Assembly: GCA_029238935.1 (NCBI GenBank)
Contig: JAQZBN010000010.1
Span: 76,342-140,341, forward strand
DNA from: Herbinix sp.
Lineage (GTDB): Bacteria; Bacillota; Clostridia; Lachnospirales; Lachnospiraceae
Direction: 5' to 3'
Length of the DNA: 64,000 bases
Of this stretch, positions 1-9,132 are shown in pieces; positions within the stretch are counted from its first letter, which is position 1, and every line of letters begins with the position of its first letter. The notes below the pieces were generated by a model. It was not told the origin of the DNA. It ran no database searches and saw only the letters and a program-made list of their open reading frames with translations. The position numbers and the translations under genes are program-made.

Positions 1-265
1 CGTATTTATCAACCCAAGGCATAATAAGAGTTTTAATAAATACCAAAAATCAAACTAATTACTTGGTAGTATAATTTTACATAACAAACACATTCAGTAG
101 AATATAATATAATTATTTTGACTTAGAACTTCTTAAAACTTGCTTCTTAAAACTTTCTTCTTAAATTTGCTTGCTCTAAACTTATTGATAGAACTTATCT
201 TATTTCTTAATCCTTAGGTTAAAAACTTAATTTAAAACGTAAGGAAATTTATGTTAATTTTCTTC
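1..265. other. AT-rich intergenic stretch, no gene seen
   Basis: No ORF with a ribosome binding site and no convincing hairpin was seen on either strand. The stretch is very AT-rich with repeated CTTCTTAAA-like words around positions 125-170. It ends at the promoter of the leader transcript. It could hold the end of an upstream transcript outside the window. Confidence 0.4.
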
Positions 266-294
266 TTGCATATTACCAAGTCCTATGATATACT
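266..294 (+). promoter_or_regulatory. Probable sigma-A promoter of the exporter leader
   Basis: TTGCAT at 266-271 and TATACT at 289-294 are separated by 17 bases, a good match to the vegetative consensus. Transcription would start near 301, about 28 bases before the leader-peptide start codon. Confidence 0.6.
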
Positions 295-328
295 ACACAG
301 AAATTTACCTGTAAGGAGTCAATACAAC

Positions 329-382
329 ATGAACAACTTCCGTACCCTCGCCATTAGATACGAAATTCTTATGAGACTATAA
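329..382 (+). CDS. 17-residue leader peptide of an attenuator
   Basis: The ORF encodes MNNFRTLAIRYEILMRL and ends in TAA. It has a good Shine-Dalgarno sequence (AAGGAG at about 313-318) ten bases before the ATG, and a consensus-like promoter upstream. It is followed directly by a chain of overlapping hairpins and then by the exporter genes. This is the architecture of a ribosome-sensing leader such as those of erm or ABC-F resistance genes (known for those families). That the peptide stalls ribosomes here is inference. The peptide itself was not recognised. Confidence 0.65.
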   Translation: MNNFRTLAIRYEILMRL

Positions 383-398
383 GCTTGCAGCCATTCAG

Positions 399-515
399 GC
401 ATAGATGCAAGTTGACATGTCTCTTGTATCTATGCGGTTACGGATTATGATAGAATCAAAAACCGCATTGTTTTATATTTTTCAAACGAAAGATATAAAC
501 CAAAGCGGTTTTTTT
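399..515 (+). promoter_or_regulatory. Attenuator with three mutually exclusive stems
   Basis: Stem A pairs 399-411 with 423-435 (one non-Watson-Crick position in 13). Stem B pairs 432-439 with 461-468 and shares 432-435 with stem A. Stem C pairs 458-466 with 505-513, is extended by an inner stem 472-478/493-499, shares 461-466 with stem B, and ends in a seven-T run at 509-515. The order fits anti-antiterminator, antiterminator and terminator. Ribosomes held on the leader ending at 382 would disturb stem A, let stem B form and so block terminator C. The pairing is read from sequence; the switching model is inference. Confidence 0.65.
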
Positions 516-618
516 GTATCAAACGATATTTATTCCAGATAAAGGTTCATAACAAAATGTTATTTGTGCTATACCCAAGGTATAAAGTAGCTCAATATAA
601 AAAAGGGGAGTGTTAATT

Positions 619-1608
619 ATGAAAGCTATTGAAGTCAATCAGTTATCAAAAACCTTTCGTGTAAAGGAAAAAGACAAAGGGCTGAAAGGAAGTTTTAAAT
701 CCATAATATGGCCAAGATACCGCGATATCAAAGCGGTCGATCAGATCAGTTTTTCAGTTAACAAGGGAGAAATTCTAGCTTTTATCGGACCAAACGGAGC
801 CGGCAAAAGCACCACAATCAAGATGTTAACCGGAATTCTGTATCCCAATGAAGGATCCGTATCAGTCATGGGAATTGATCCAAAGAAAAAGCGAAAACAA
901 TTGGCATATCAAATTGGGACAGTGTTCGGACAGAAGGAGCAACTATGGACACATCTCACTCCTTATGATAATTTTAAGTTCTTTGGAGCAATTTATGATT
1001 TAAGTGATCAGGAAACAGAAACCAGGATTGCTGAGTTAAATAAGGTATTTGAGTTGGAGGAATTTATCAATACTCCGGTTCGTAATTTATCCCTCGGACA
1101 ACGGATCCGCTGTGAGATCGTTGCCTCCTTACTACATAAACCGGAAGTTTTATTCTTAGATGAACCTACCATTGGACTTGATCCGGTGGTTAAGGAAAAT
1201 ATACGCAGTCTTATAAAACAAATGAATAAAGAATATCAAACCACTATTTTTTTAACGAGTCATGATGTTGGTGACATTGAGAAGCTATGTAAAAGAATTA
1301 TCATCGTAAATCACGGTAAAATTGTTCTCGACGATACGATGGAGCATTTAAAATACCATTACTTGAATAAAAAAATCGTTGAACTCAAGTTAAAGGAAGC
1401 AGCTGATTTTACAGATGAAGATGGAATAACAGTAAAGAAAAGCAAAGGAAGTAATATCAAATTAGAAATCGATACCACCAGAAAGAAAATCAATGATGCA
1501 ATCAAATTTATCGATGCCGATAACATTGTAGATATCAATATCTCCAATGTCCCATTAGAAAACATCATAACGAATATCTATAAAGAAGGGGGAAAGAAAG
1601 GAAAATGA
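619..1608 (+). CDS. ABC-2 type exporter, ATP-binding protein
   Basis: This 329-residue ATPase has a Walker A (GPNGAGKST) near residues 59-67, an ABC signature (LSLGQRIR), a Walker B (VLFLDEPTIGLDP) and a switch His in TSHDVGD. An insert between the first strand and Walker A and the long C-terminal region resemble the COG4586 ATPases that pair with two ABC-2/DUF990-like permeases. The ATG at 619 is preceded by GGGGAG at the right distance; an in-frame GTG at 610 overlaps that site and is unlikely. The stop overlaps the next start by four bases (ATGA), so the genes are translationally coupled. Substrate is unknown. The attenuator upstream suggests drug-inducible efflux, which is inference. Confidence 0.85.
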   Translation: MKAIEVNQLSKTFRVKEKDKGLKGSFKSIIWPRYRDIKAVDQISFSVNKGEILAFIGPNGAGKSTTIKMLTGILYPNEGSVSVMGIDPKKKRKQLAYQIGTVFGQKEQLWTHLTPYDNFKFFGAIYDLSDQETETRIAELNKVFELEEFINTPVRNLSLGQRIRCEIVASLLHKPEVLFLDEPTIGLDPVVKENIRSLIKQMNKEYQTTIFLTSHDVGDIEKLCKRIIIVNHGKIVLDDTMEHLKYHYLNKKIVELKLKEAADFTDEDGITVKKSKGSNIKLEIDTTRKKINDAIKFIDADNIVDINISNVPLENIITNIYKEGGKKGK

Positions 1609-2396
1609 AAAAATATATATTTATCTATAAAGTAACTTTAATGGATAGCCTTCAATATGTGATGAATATTCTCCTGGGTTTTATTACCTTCTTTGTAGCT
1701 CTCTTTGTATTTATGAATCTGTGGGAATATATCTATTCCGATACACAAAATTTGATCAGCGGATACTCCATAACCCAAATGGTTTGGTATGTAATCATCA
1801 CTGAAATTCTATGGTTTGGTACCAGGAGCAATACCCTGACTTCTCAGATTACACAGGATATCAAAAGCGGTTCAATTGCTTACAGCATTAATAAACCCTA
1901 TCATTATATCCTATTTATGATAGCTAAAAACCTCGGTGAGATCACAATCAAATTCATACTGTTTATTGGTATGGGACTAATCATCGGTTTCGCCTTTTTA
2001 GGAAGTTTACCGCACTTAAATCCGATCTATCTTCCTCTGGTACTACTATCCTGTTTCATGGGAATTATGATTAATTCCTTCCTCCGAATGGGAATTAGTG
2101 TTTTATCCTTCTGGATAGAAGATTCGCATCCATTTCATTGGATTTATGATAAATTAATCTTAGTCCTAGGTACGTTATTTCCTGTTGAAATTTTCCCTTT
2201 ATGGGCTCAGCCAATCATGAAATGTACTCCCATCTATGTGGTTACTTATGGTCCTGCAAAACTTGTCACACAATTTAGTATGGAAATGTTTCTACAAGTA
2301 CTATTGGCTCAGGGGATTTATTTTATCCTCAGTTTCCTATTATTATTTTTCATGTATCAGAAGGGAGAGAAAAAAATAAATGTTAACGGCGGCTAA
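1605..2396 (+). CDS. ABC-2 type exporter permease, first subunit
   Basis: A 263-residue integral membrane protein with about six hydrophobic segments, starting with a short cytoplasmic N-terminus and the first helix at about residues 18-40. Length and placement match the ABC-2/DUF990-like permeases encoded after COG4586 ATPases. It overlaps the ATPase gene by four bases and the next permease by 17, so the three form one operon. It probably forms a heterodimeric channel with the next gene product. That partner is frameshifted in this sequence, so function of the complex is in doubt. Confidence 0.75.
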   Translation: MKKYIFIYKVTLMDSLQYVMNILLGFITFFVALFVFMNLWEYIYSDTQNLISGYSITQMVWYVIITEILWFGTRSNTLTSQITQDIKSGSIAYSINKPYHYILFMIAKNLGEITIKFILFIGMGLIIGFAFLGSLPHLNPIYLPLVLLSCFMGIMINSFLRMGISVLSFWIEDSHPFHWIYDKLILVLGTLFPVEIFPLWAQPIMKCTPIYVVTYGPAKLVTQFSMEMFLQVLLAQGIYFILSFLLLFFMYQKGEKKINVNGG

Positions 2397-3173
2397 ACAA
2401 CAAATAAGAGTCATGATACTATCCTTGCGGTATAATATCATTCGCGAGATGACAAATCGAGTTACTTTCTTAACCAATGTCATTTTTATGGCTCTCAACA
2501 ACTCTACCTTTATCATTCAATGGATGATTATATTTAATATAAAGAGCGACATAGGTGGTTATGGACTAAATGATGTTCTAGGGTTGTGGGGTATTGCTGC
2601 CAGTACCTATGGCTTGTCCCATATCTTATTTCAGAAAGCATATGAGATACCCGATCTTATCATAAACGGTAAATTGGATTCTTATCTGGTCCAACCAAAA
2701 ATGTACTACTAGGTGTAATCAGCTCCGGTACCAGTACCTCCTCCATCGGGGATTTGATTTATGGATATTTAGTGATTATCCTGTTTAAGTTCAGCATAAT
2801 CAATCTTTTGCTTTTTACATTATTTACGATTACCGGAGCAATTATCTTAACCTCTTTTGCAATTATCGTAGGCAGTCTGTCCTTCTGGATCGGAAGAGGT
2901 GACCTAATATCAAGTACTCTCAATAACGTAATGATACATTTTGCTACCTATCCCGATGGTATATTCAAAGGAATCGTAAAACTCCTATTATATACCATTC
3001 TCCCGGTTGGATTAGTGAATTATCTTCCCCTGAAGGTAATTCTTACTTACGATCTTGTATCCTTATTCTCCATCCTTGGATTCACCCTTCTGATTACTAT
3101 TCTCGCTTTTTACCTTTTTTACCGAGGTCTCAAACGTTATTCCTCCAGTAATTTGATGAGCGCAAGGATGTAG
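2380..3173 (+). pseudogene. ABC-2 exporter permease, second subunit, frameshifted
   Basis: The reading frame from 2380 stops at TAG 2710-2712 just after DSYLVQPKMYY. A second frame continues to 3173 and reads VLLGVISSG directly after the break. Adding one A to the five-A run at 2697-2701 joins the two into one protein of about 264 residues, the usual length of this permease family, with about six membrane segments. The downstream half has no ribosome binding site of its own. A sequencing error, a phase-variable A tract, slippage during expression or a real loss of function would all fit. The start ATG at 2380 has AAGGGAG upstream and overlaps the previous gene. Confidence 0.75.
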
Positions 3174-3193
3174 TAAACTTATATTAATAATTT

Positions 3194-5347
3194 TTAGGAA
3201 TTTCCCAAAAACTCCAGTCTTATTTTAAAACTAATATTTCTGGTTGTCTCCATGGAATCAAATTTGATTACGTAACTAGAAGTATCTTTAATCACTTCAA
3301 GAATTTTACCTGTACCAAAGACTGCATGCTTAATTTGATCATTCACTTTTAGAACCTGATTGCTATTATTTAATTTTATCTCATTCTGATCAATATAACT
3401 GGTTGCTTCGTAAGTAAACCGATCTTCTAACTCTACCGTGTAATTCAAATATGCTTTATCTACATTAAAAATAAAGCGGGAGGGATAACGATAGGATCCA
3501 TCATAGTTTATCCCTTCTGCATCACTTAAAAATAATGCATTCTCAGCTCTTGTATAAGCAACATAAGCCAGTCTTCTCTCCTCTTCCATCTTATCCAGCG
3601 TATCGATATGCTGTGTAGGGAAGATACCTTCATTTAAACCACAGACAAAAACATACGGAAATTCGAGACCCTTCGCGGTATGAATCGTCATCATCTGAAC
3701 TGTATCAACCGTTTCCTTTTGGTCTAAATTCGTGTACAACGATATCCTATCCAGATAATCTAAGAGGGAGCACTCCTCTCCGGCTGAATTTTCGTATTCA
3801 AAGATGGATTGCTTTAACTCTGCAAGATTATCTAACCTTTCCTGTTCACCATTGGTTCGAAGTAAGGCTTCATAACCACTATCATTTAATACGCCGGTTA
3901 ATAGTTCTGAGAGCTTCATCTCCTCATAGAGCGGTTTGTACTTATCAATCAGAGCGATAAATGCTTTTGCCTGGGTCTTTTTAAACATATCATCACTGAT
4001 CGTATCATTTAATGCCTGATACAAGGAACAATCATGATGATTCGTGTATTCCTTTAGAAAGGCAATTCTTTTTTCACCGATATTTCTTTTCGGAAGGTTG
4101 ACAGTTCTGGTAAAGGAAATATCATCCGCATATGCAATCATTCTTAAATAACATAAAACATCTTTGATTTCTTTCCGTTTATAAAACTCTATACCACTGT
4201 AAATGGTATATTGAATCTTTTCCTTGATAAAAACTTCCTCAAAGCTTCGGGAGACAAAATGAGATCTGTAAAGAATTGCAATGCTGCGAAGACTTTTTCC
4301 TGATTCCTGTAATACCTTAATCTGCCCGGCAATCCATTCTGCTTCCAGCTGCGTGGTTTTTGCATGATGATATATAACCGGTATCTCTTTCTCACTCATC
4401 GGAATTAAACTTTTCTCAATTCTTTTCTTATTCTTTTGAATCAAGGAGTTCGACACCTGTATTATATTCGGTGTTGACCGATAGTTCTTATTCATTAGTA
4501 TTGTTTGTGAAGAGGGATATTCCTTATCAAAGTTTAAGATGTATTCCACTTTGGCCCCACGCCAGGAATAAATCGTCTGATCCGGATCACCGACGATAAA
4601 TAAATTATGATGATAATCACTTAGGATCTTCGCAAGCTTATATTGTCTTGCACTTACATCCTGAAATTCATCAACCATAATATATTCCAATTTGTGTTGC
4701 CATTTTGTGCGGATATCCTCATGTTTCTCAAAGATATGGAGTGCAAAATTAATCAGATCGTCAAAATCTAAAGCATAACATTTTTTCTGTTCATATAAAT
4801 ATCGATAAAAGATTTCATCCTCCTGACTTTTTGCATGAATAAATTTATTCTTTAACTCATCGTTATTCGTATCCAGAATATCATTGATATAAGATTCTTT
4901 GCATTTCCGAAAGGTAATCATATTCGTTATCGTTGTAAACGTATAATTCTTTGAATTCAATCCCATATCTTCAAAGATTCCATGAAGTATCGTGTTCACA
5001 TCCTCCGTATCAATTATTAAAAAATTCTTCGGATAATGAATTGCATGAATATCCTCTTTTAATACCTGTACACAAAAACCGTGAAATGTATTGATATAAC
5101 CGGTATCGTTATCCCCAATCATATTACGAATTCTTTTCTTCATTTCGTTGGCTGCTTTATTGGTAAATGTGACACAAAGTATATTCGCAGTGGAAATACC
5201 CAACTCATTTACCAAATAAGCAAAACGGTTTGTTAGCGCTTTAGTCTTCCCAGACCCTGCCCCTGCAATCACACGGATGTATCCTTCCGTTGCAGTGACA
5301 GCCAGTCTTTGTTCTTCATTTAGACCATCTAATATTGTGGTTACCAT
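3194..5347 (-). CDS. UvrD/PcrA-family 3'-5' DNA helicase
   Basis: This 717-residue SF1A helicase shows Walker A GAGSGKT (about residues 29-35), Walker B/motif II VDEFQD, motif III GDPDQTIYSWRGA, motif IV YRSTPNI, motif V TIHTAKGLEFPYV and motif VI RRLAYVAYTRA. The C-terminal 50 residues (KVNDQIKHAVFGTGKI) look like the Tudor-like tail of PcrA, which contacts RNA polymerase in PcrA proteins. Likely roles are repair and removal of recombination or transcription blocks. The ATG at 5347 is chosen because AGGAGGTGG lies just upstream; the longer frame to 5374 has no such site. Many Firmicutes carry several UvrD paralogues, so identity with the main PcrA is not certain. Confidence 0.88.
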   Translation of the reverse strand: MVTTILDGLNEEQRLAVTATEGYIRVIAGAGSGKTKALTNRFAYLVNELGISTANILCVTFTNKAANEMKKRIRNMIGDNDTGYINTFHGFCVQVLKEDIHAIHYPKNFLIIDTEDVNTILHGIFEDMGLNSKNYTFTTITNMITFRKCKESYINDILDTNNDELKNKFIHAKSQEDEIFYRYLYEQKKCYALDFDDLINFALHIFEKHEDIRTKWQHKLEYIMVDEFQDVSARQYKLAKILSDYHHNLFIVGDPDQTIYSWRGAKVEYILNFDKEYPSSQTILMNKNYRSTPNIIQVSNSLIQKNKKRIEKSLIPMSEKEIPVIYHHAKTTQLEAEWIAGQIKVLQESGKSLRSIAILYRSHFVSRSFEEVFIKEKIQYTIYSGIEFYKRKEIKDVLCYLRMIAYADDISFTRTVNLPKRNIGEKRIAFLKEYTNHHDCSLYQALNDTISDDMFKKTQAKAFIALIDKYKPLYEEMKLSELLTGVLNDSGYEALLRTNGEQERLDNLAELKQSIFEYENSAGEECSLLDYLDRISLYTNLDQKETVDTVQMMTIHTAKGLEFPYVFVCGLNEGIFPTQHIDTLDKMEEERRLAYVAYTRAENALFLSDAEGINYDGSYRYPSRFIFNVDKAYLNYTVELEDRFTYEATSYIDQNEIKLNNSNQVLKVNDQIKHAVFGTGKILEVIKDTSSYVIKFDSMETTRNISFKIRLEFLGNS

Positions 5348-5495
5348 AAAACCACCTCCTAAATCAATTACCATTTTAATTTTTTTGAACGAACTATCTG
5401 CAACCGCTCTTTATATCGATAAATATAAATATATATTGTAATTTTTACATAACTATATATAATATTAACATAAAGATCGAAAGGGAGTAAAGCAT

Positions 5496-5891
5496 ATGAA
5501 TGAAGTTTTACAATTATTACTGGACAATCCCGTATTTTATATTGCAACTGTCGAAGGAGACAAACCTAAAGTTCGTCCTTTTGGATTTGTTATGAATTAT
5601 GAGGGTAAGTTATGTTTCTGTACCAACAATAAAAAACATATTTACAAGCAGCTCAAGGAAAACCCCAATTTTGAAATCAGTACCACATTGAAGACCGGAG
5701 GGTGGATCAGACTTAAGGGTAAAGCTGTATTTAACACCAGTACCGAGACAAAGACAGCCGCCATAGAAGCAAGTCCTGCACTTTCTTCTATGTATCGTGT
5801 AGATGATTCAATTTTTGAAATCTTTTATGTAGAAGACGGTGAGGCTACAATTTTTCAATTTGATGGCTCCACTAGAACTATCACTTTATAA
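5496..5891 (+). CDS. Pyridoxamine 5'-phosphate oxidase-like flavoprotein
   Basis: A 131-residue protein of the split-barrel PNPOx-like, FMN-binding family. The N-terminal strand pattern (FYIATVEGDKPKVRPFG) is typical of the small clostridial members, often annotated as NimA-like or general stress flavoproteins. The last third carries the C-terminal strand EIFYVEDGEATIF. It most likely binds FMN or a related cofactor and reduces an unknown substrate. It is a single gene closed by a terminator shared with the convergent gene. Family assignment is firm; the reaction is not known. Confidence 0.75.
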   Translation: MNEVLQLLLDNPVFYIATVEGDKPKVRPFGFVMNYEGKLCFCTNNKKHIYKQLKENPNFEISTTLKTGGWIRLKGKAVFNTSTETKTAAIEASPALSSMYRVDDSIFEIFYVEDGEATIFQFDGSTRTITL

Positions 5892-5934
5892 TGTTAACAA
5901 TCAGATGATAGCTTCTCAAAGGAATGATTATTGA

Positions 5935-5978
5935 AAACCGGATCTGGCATCAATACAACCAGATCCGGTTTATTTTAT
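5935..5978. terminator. Bidirectional terminator between convergent genes
   Basis: A perfect 13-bp stem (5935-5947 with 5959-5971) and an 11-base loop are flanked by an A-rich left side and TTTATTTTAT on the right, so it can stop transcription from both sides. Confidence 0.85.
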
Positions 5979-5988
5979 AGTGGATTCA

Positions 5989-6471
5989 CTAATTATTACT
6001 GTCATTATGAAGGCAGTTATCTATTGCAATTACTAAGGCACATACAAAACCTGCATCTTCAGAATCAGGGATATCAATCTCATAACTGTCACCCCAAGAT
6101 AGCCATTTCTTCTGAACGCTGCCAAAGTAAGCACCATTCCTGGTTAAGGTGTAATCCATACTTAGGAAATCACCATTAATAGCAAACTGACCGTGATCAC
6201 TTTCCACCGATAATTCCTTACGGAAGAAGGTTAATTCCTGTTGGATCGTGGCACACAAATCATTATGACGATAAATCTCATATTGAGCCAAAAAGAAGGT
6301 TATTCTTCTTTTAATATAATACAGCTCATTACCTGATGAATCATATAAATGAAGTTTAGGTCCGAATGAAAACAATTCACTTTCAACATTAAAAATAGTA
6401 TTTTCATTTACATCGTAAATATCATACTTATCTCCCAGTGAAAAAATCCTTTGTTTTAAATATAACTTCAT
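5989..6471 (-). CDS. LURP-one-related (Tubby C-terminal-like) protein
   Basis: A 160-residue protein starting MKLYLKQRIFSLGDKYDIYD. The regular short beta strands (YDIYDVNENTIFNVES, LHLYDSSGNELYYIKRR) match the LURP-one-related/DUF567 family, which has a tubby-like barrel. The biochemical role of bacterial members is unknown; membrane-lipid contact has been proposed for tubby-like folds. The ATG at 6471 has GGAGG four to five bases upstream; an ATG at 6483 lies on the other side of that site and has none of its own. It is monocistronic and convergent with the PNPOx-like gene. Confidence 0.75.
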   Translation of the reverse strand: MKLYLKQRIFSLGDKYDIYDVNENTIFNVESELFSFGPKLHLYDSSGNELYYIKRRITFFLAQYEIYRHNDLCATIQQELTFFRKELSVESDHGQFAINGDFLSMDYTLTRNGAYFGSVQKKWLSWGDSYEIDIPDSEDAGFVCALVIAIDNCLHNDSNN

Positions 6472-6690
6472 ATATCCTCCCATGTTAACTTATTTTTCTT
6501 GAATTGAGCTAATTGATTATAACACATTTCTTTAACCCATACTGTAATTTAATCAAATTCTCATCAAAGAATAACGTATTATATAAAATTAATCAATTCT
6601 CTATTCCGAATGATATTTCCCGTACAATTATGTTATAATATTAGGGACTGCATACAGATAACGGCAGTATAGGAAAGAGGAGGAAAAAAA

Positions 6691-7479
6691 ATGGAACAAC
6701 ATAACCTAGATACAAAGATAGCAGCATTACGAGAAATGATGAAAGCTTATACTGCATTGGATGAAGATTATGACTCCGATCAGGAAAAAGGGTTAGCACA
6801 GCCACCTTTAGAGAAAGGTTCCATAGGCACTAATATCATAGCCCTGACAAAAGATTTTTCAAATATCATCAAAACCAATGATTTTCTGACTATTTTAAAT
6901 AATAGAACCAGTAGACGCAAATATAGCGAAACACCAATGCAGATCGATGAACTGGCATTTCTATTGTGGGCCACCCAAGGGATAAAGCATGTAGCAGCCG
7001 GAAAAGTGCGTAAAGCAACCATCCGTACAGTACCCTCCGCTGGTGCAAGACATCCCTTTGAAACATATCTCTTTGTAAAAAATGTTAATGACCTTGCTCC
7101 TGGCTTATATCACTATATTGCGCTCGAACACCAACTGGAATTCGTTGGATCTATGGATCGACTTGTGGATCGGTTGACCGAAGCATATGCAGGACAGGAA
7201 TTCTTTGGTGAAGCTGCAGTTGATTTTGTATGGACTGTTGTCCCTTATCGAAGTGAATGGCGGTATACAACCAAAGCCCAGAAATACGCTCTGATTGATG
7301 TCGGTCATGTGTGCCAAAATCTATATCTTGCCTGTGAGGCGATTGGCTGTGGTACCTGTGCGGTAGGAGCCTATGATCAAGCTTTGGCGGATGGTCTTCT
7401 TGGTCTTGATACAAATCCTTCTTGTAACCTTGAGAATGAGTTTGTTGTGTATGCTGCGCCTGTAGGTAAATTAGATTAG
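6691..7479 (+). CDS. SagB-type nitroreductase-family dehydrogenase
   Basis: A 262-residue protein with a nitroreductase fold. The family features are RTSRRKYSETPM for FMN phosphate binding near residue 72, TVPSAGARHPFETYL, and a C-terminal LIDVGHVCQNLYLACEAIGCGTCAVGAYD. These match SagB/ThcOx-type oxidoreductases. Members in ribosomally made peptide clusters oxidise azolines to azoles, but no cyclodehydratase or precursor gene is nearby, so a stand-alone FMN oxidoreductase is more likely. AGAGGAGG precedes the ATG. Confidence 0.8.
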   Translation: MEQHNLDTKIAALREMMKAYTALDEDYDSDQEKGLAQPPLEKGSIGTNIIALTKDFSNIIKTNDFLTILNNRTSRRKYSETPMQIDELAFLLWATQGIKHVAAGKVRKATIRTVPSAGARHPFETYLFVKNVNDLAPGLYHYIALEHQLEFVGSMDRLVDRLTEAYAGQEFFGEAAVDFVWTVVPYRSEWRYTTKAQKYALIDVGHVCQNLYLACEAIGCGTCAVGAYDQALADGLLGLDTNPSCNLENEFVVYAAPVGKLD

Positions 7480-7603
7480 TTAATCGTTCATTTGTTTATA
7501 ATTTTGCGTTTAATGAAAAACTCTTAAGTAATGTTATTTTTACATGATGTACTACCTATGTTCTCAAATTTTTATTAGAATTTATGTAATATGTAAAAAT
7601 GTA

Positions 7604-7633
7604 TTTACATTTATTGTAATTTCATGATACAAT
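7604..7633 (+). promoter_or_regulatory. Candidate promoter of the phosphofructokinase gene
   Basis: TTTACA (7604-7609) and TACAAT (7628-7633) are 18 bases apart. Use of this promoter would give an unusually long 5' leader of about 230 bases before the gene. Confidence 0.4.
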
Positions 7634-7680
7634 TTTCATAAAATCAATAGGGCAATACATTCCTCCCTTCAAAAGATATC

Positions 7681-7817
7681 AGCCAAATCCTTGGCTGCAA
7701 ATTACTTAACGAATTAATGTACGTAAAACGAAGCGGGTTATTGGTATACAAAACTTGTTTAGCAGTGTACGCTTCGCATAGGATAAAACTATGCTACTTC
7801 TATTTTGAAGATAGCAT
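7681..7817 (+). promoter_or_regulatory. Structured 5' leader of unknown class
   Basis: Three hairpins lie between the candidate promoter and the gene: a perfect 6-bp stem with a 4-base loop (7681-7686/7691-7696), a 7-bp stem (7729-7735/7770-7776), and a 10-bp stem with one bulge (7791-7800/7807-7817). None is followed by a proper T run and no known riboswitch consensus was recognised. It may be a regulatory or stabilising leader. Confidence 0.35.
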
Positions 7818-7873
7818 ATGTTTAAGCTTAGTTTTTTACCACATGATTCAAAAGTAAAGGAGTGAAGTGATGT

Positions 7874-9088
7874 ATGGTACTTGAAGGAAAAGTAGTTGTA
7901 GCACAAGGTGGAGGACCAACTGCGGTAATTAATCAATCTTTGGTTGGAGCCGTGCTGGAATCAAGAAAATTTCCACAAATAACCAAGGTGTATGGAGCTA
8001 TTAATGGTGTGTCCGGAATTATCAATGAGGATTTTATTGACTTAACCCAAGAGACTACTCATAATTTGGAGCAAGTAGCAATAACGCCCTCTTCCGCGTT
8101 ATTTTCTACAAGAGATAAACCGGATACTGCTTATTGCAAAGAAATATTTAAAGTGTTTCAAGCTCATAATGTAAGATATTTTTTCTATATCGGAGGCAAT
8201 GATTCTGCTGATACGGTTCGTATCGTTAATGAACAAGCTGAGTCCTCTCATTATGAATTTCGTGCCATACACATCCCGAAGACCATCGATAATGATTTAA
8301 TGATCAATGACCATACACCGGGATACCCTTCTGCTGCTAAATTCGTTGCTCAGGCTTTTATTGGGCTTAACTTAGACAATCGAGCATTACCAGGTGTTCA
8401 TATCGGTGTTGTCATGGGTCGCAATGCAGGTTTCTTAACTGCAGCTTCCTCGATTGCACAAAAATACCCAGATGATGGTCCACATCTGATCTATGTTCCG
8501 GAAAGAAGTTTTGATATTGATCTATTTTTAGATGATGTAAAAAAAGTATATGATCGATATGGTCGCTGTATCATTGCTGTATCCGAAGGAATTCAGGATG
8601 AAAACGGAGTTCCGATCGTAACAAAATTAATTAAGAATGAGAAGGATGCTCATGGTAATATTCAGTTGTCCGGTACCGGTGCTCTCGGGGATCTTCTCTC
8701 CCAATACATCAAAACAAAGCTGGGTATTCAAAGAGTAAGATCCGATACCTTAGGATATCTTCAAAGATCCTTTATGGGTTGTGTTTCTCCGGTTGATCAA
8801 CATGAGGCCAGAGAAGTAGGTGAAAAAGCTGCTCAGTTTGCTATTTGGCATAATATTGATGGCTCAATCACAATTCATCGTACAGGATATTATTCGGTTG
8901 ATTATAAAATGACTGATCTACACAATGTAGCAGGAAAAACCAAGTTGATGCCGGATGAATTCATTAACAAACAAGGTAATAATGTTACGGATGCATTTAA
9001 ATATTATTTACAGCCGTTACTGGGCTATGATATGCCGGAAGCTAGTATGTTAAGAGCTCCGAAGGCAGCAAAGATATTAAAAGTATAA
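7874..9088 (+). CDS. Pyrophosphate-dependent 6-phosphofructokinase
   Basis: A 404-residue cytosolic enzyme that phosphorylates fructose 6-phosphate to fructose 1,6-bisphosphate. The phosphoryl-donor loop reads GGNDS (about residue 104), with Asp where ATP enzymes carry Gly. The catalytic motif reads PKTIDND, with Lys where ATP enzymes carry Gly. Both changes are the known marks of PPi-dependent enzymes. MGRNAGFLTAASS is the substrate loop. Length matches the short PPi-PFK group. An in-frame stop just upstream fixes the start at 7874; the AAAGGAG is about 12 bases away, rather far. A long structured leader precedes it. It would give reversible, ATP-sparing glycolysis. Confidence 0.88.
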   Translation: MVLEGKVVVAQGGGPTAVINQSLVGAVLESRKFPQITKVYGAINGVSGIINEDFIDLTQETTHNLEQVAITPSSALFSTRDKPDTAYCKEIFKVFQAHNVRYFFYIGGNDSADTVRIVNEQAESSHYEFRAIHIPKTIDNDLMINDHTPGYPSAAKFVAQAFIGLNLDNRALPGVHIGVVMGRNAGFLTAASSIAQKYPDDGPHLIYVPERSFDIDLFLDDVKKVYDRYGRCIIAVSEGIQDENGVPIVTKLIKNEKDAHGNIQLSGTGALGDLLSQYIKTKLGIQRVRSDTLGYLQRSFMGCVSPVDQHEAREVGEKAAQFAIWHNIDGSITIHRTGYYSVDYKMTDLHNVAGKTKLMPDEFINKQGNNVTDAFKYYLQPLLGYDMPEASMLRAPKAAKILKV

Positions 9089-9132
9089 TTACCCCATCGT
9101 GAAATAATCTTTTATTATTATACCTAAAATTC

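Noticed and set aside
3194..5374. Start of the helicase at 5374
   Set aside because: The frame is open to 5374 but the AGGAGGTGG site sits directly before the ATG at 5347.
5931..6179. Plus-strand ORF of 82 codons
   Set aside because: It overlaps a terminator and the convergent LURP-one gene and has no proper ribosome binding site.
6691..7479. SagB-like gene as part of an azole-modified peptide cluster
   Set aside because: No cyclodehydratase, docking protein, precursor or exporter gene lies beside it.
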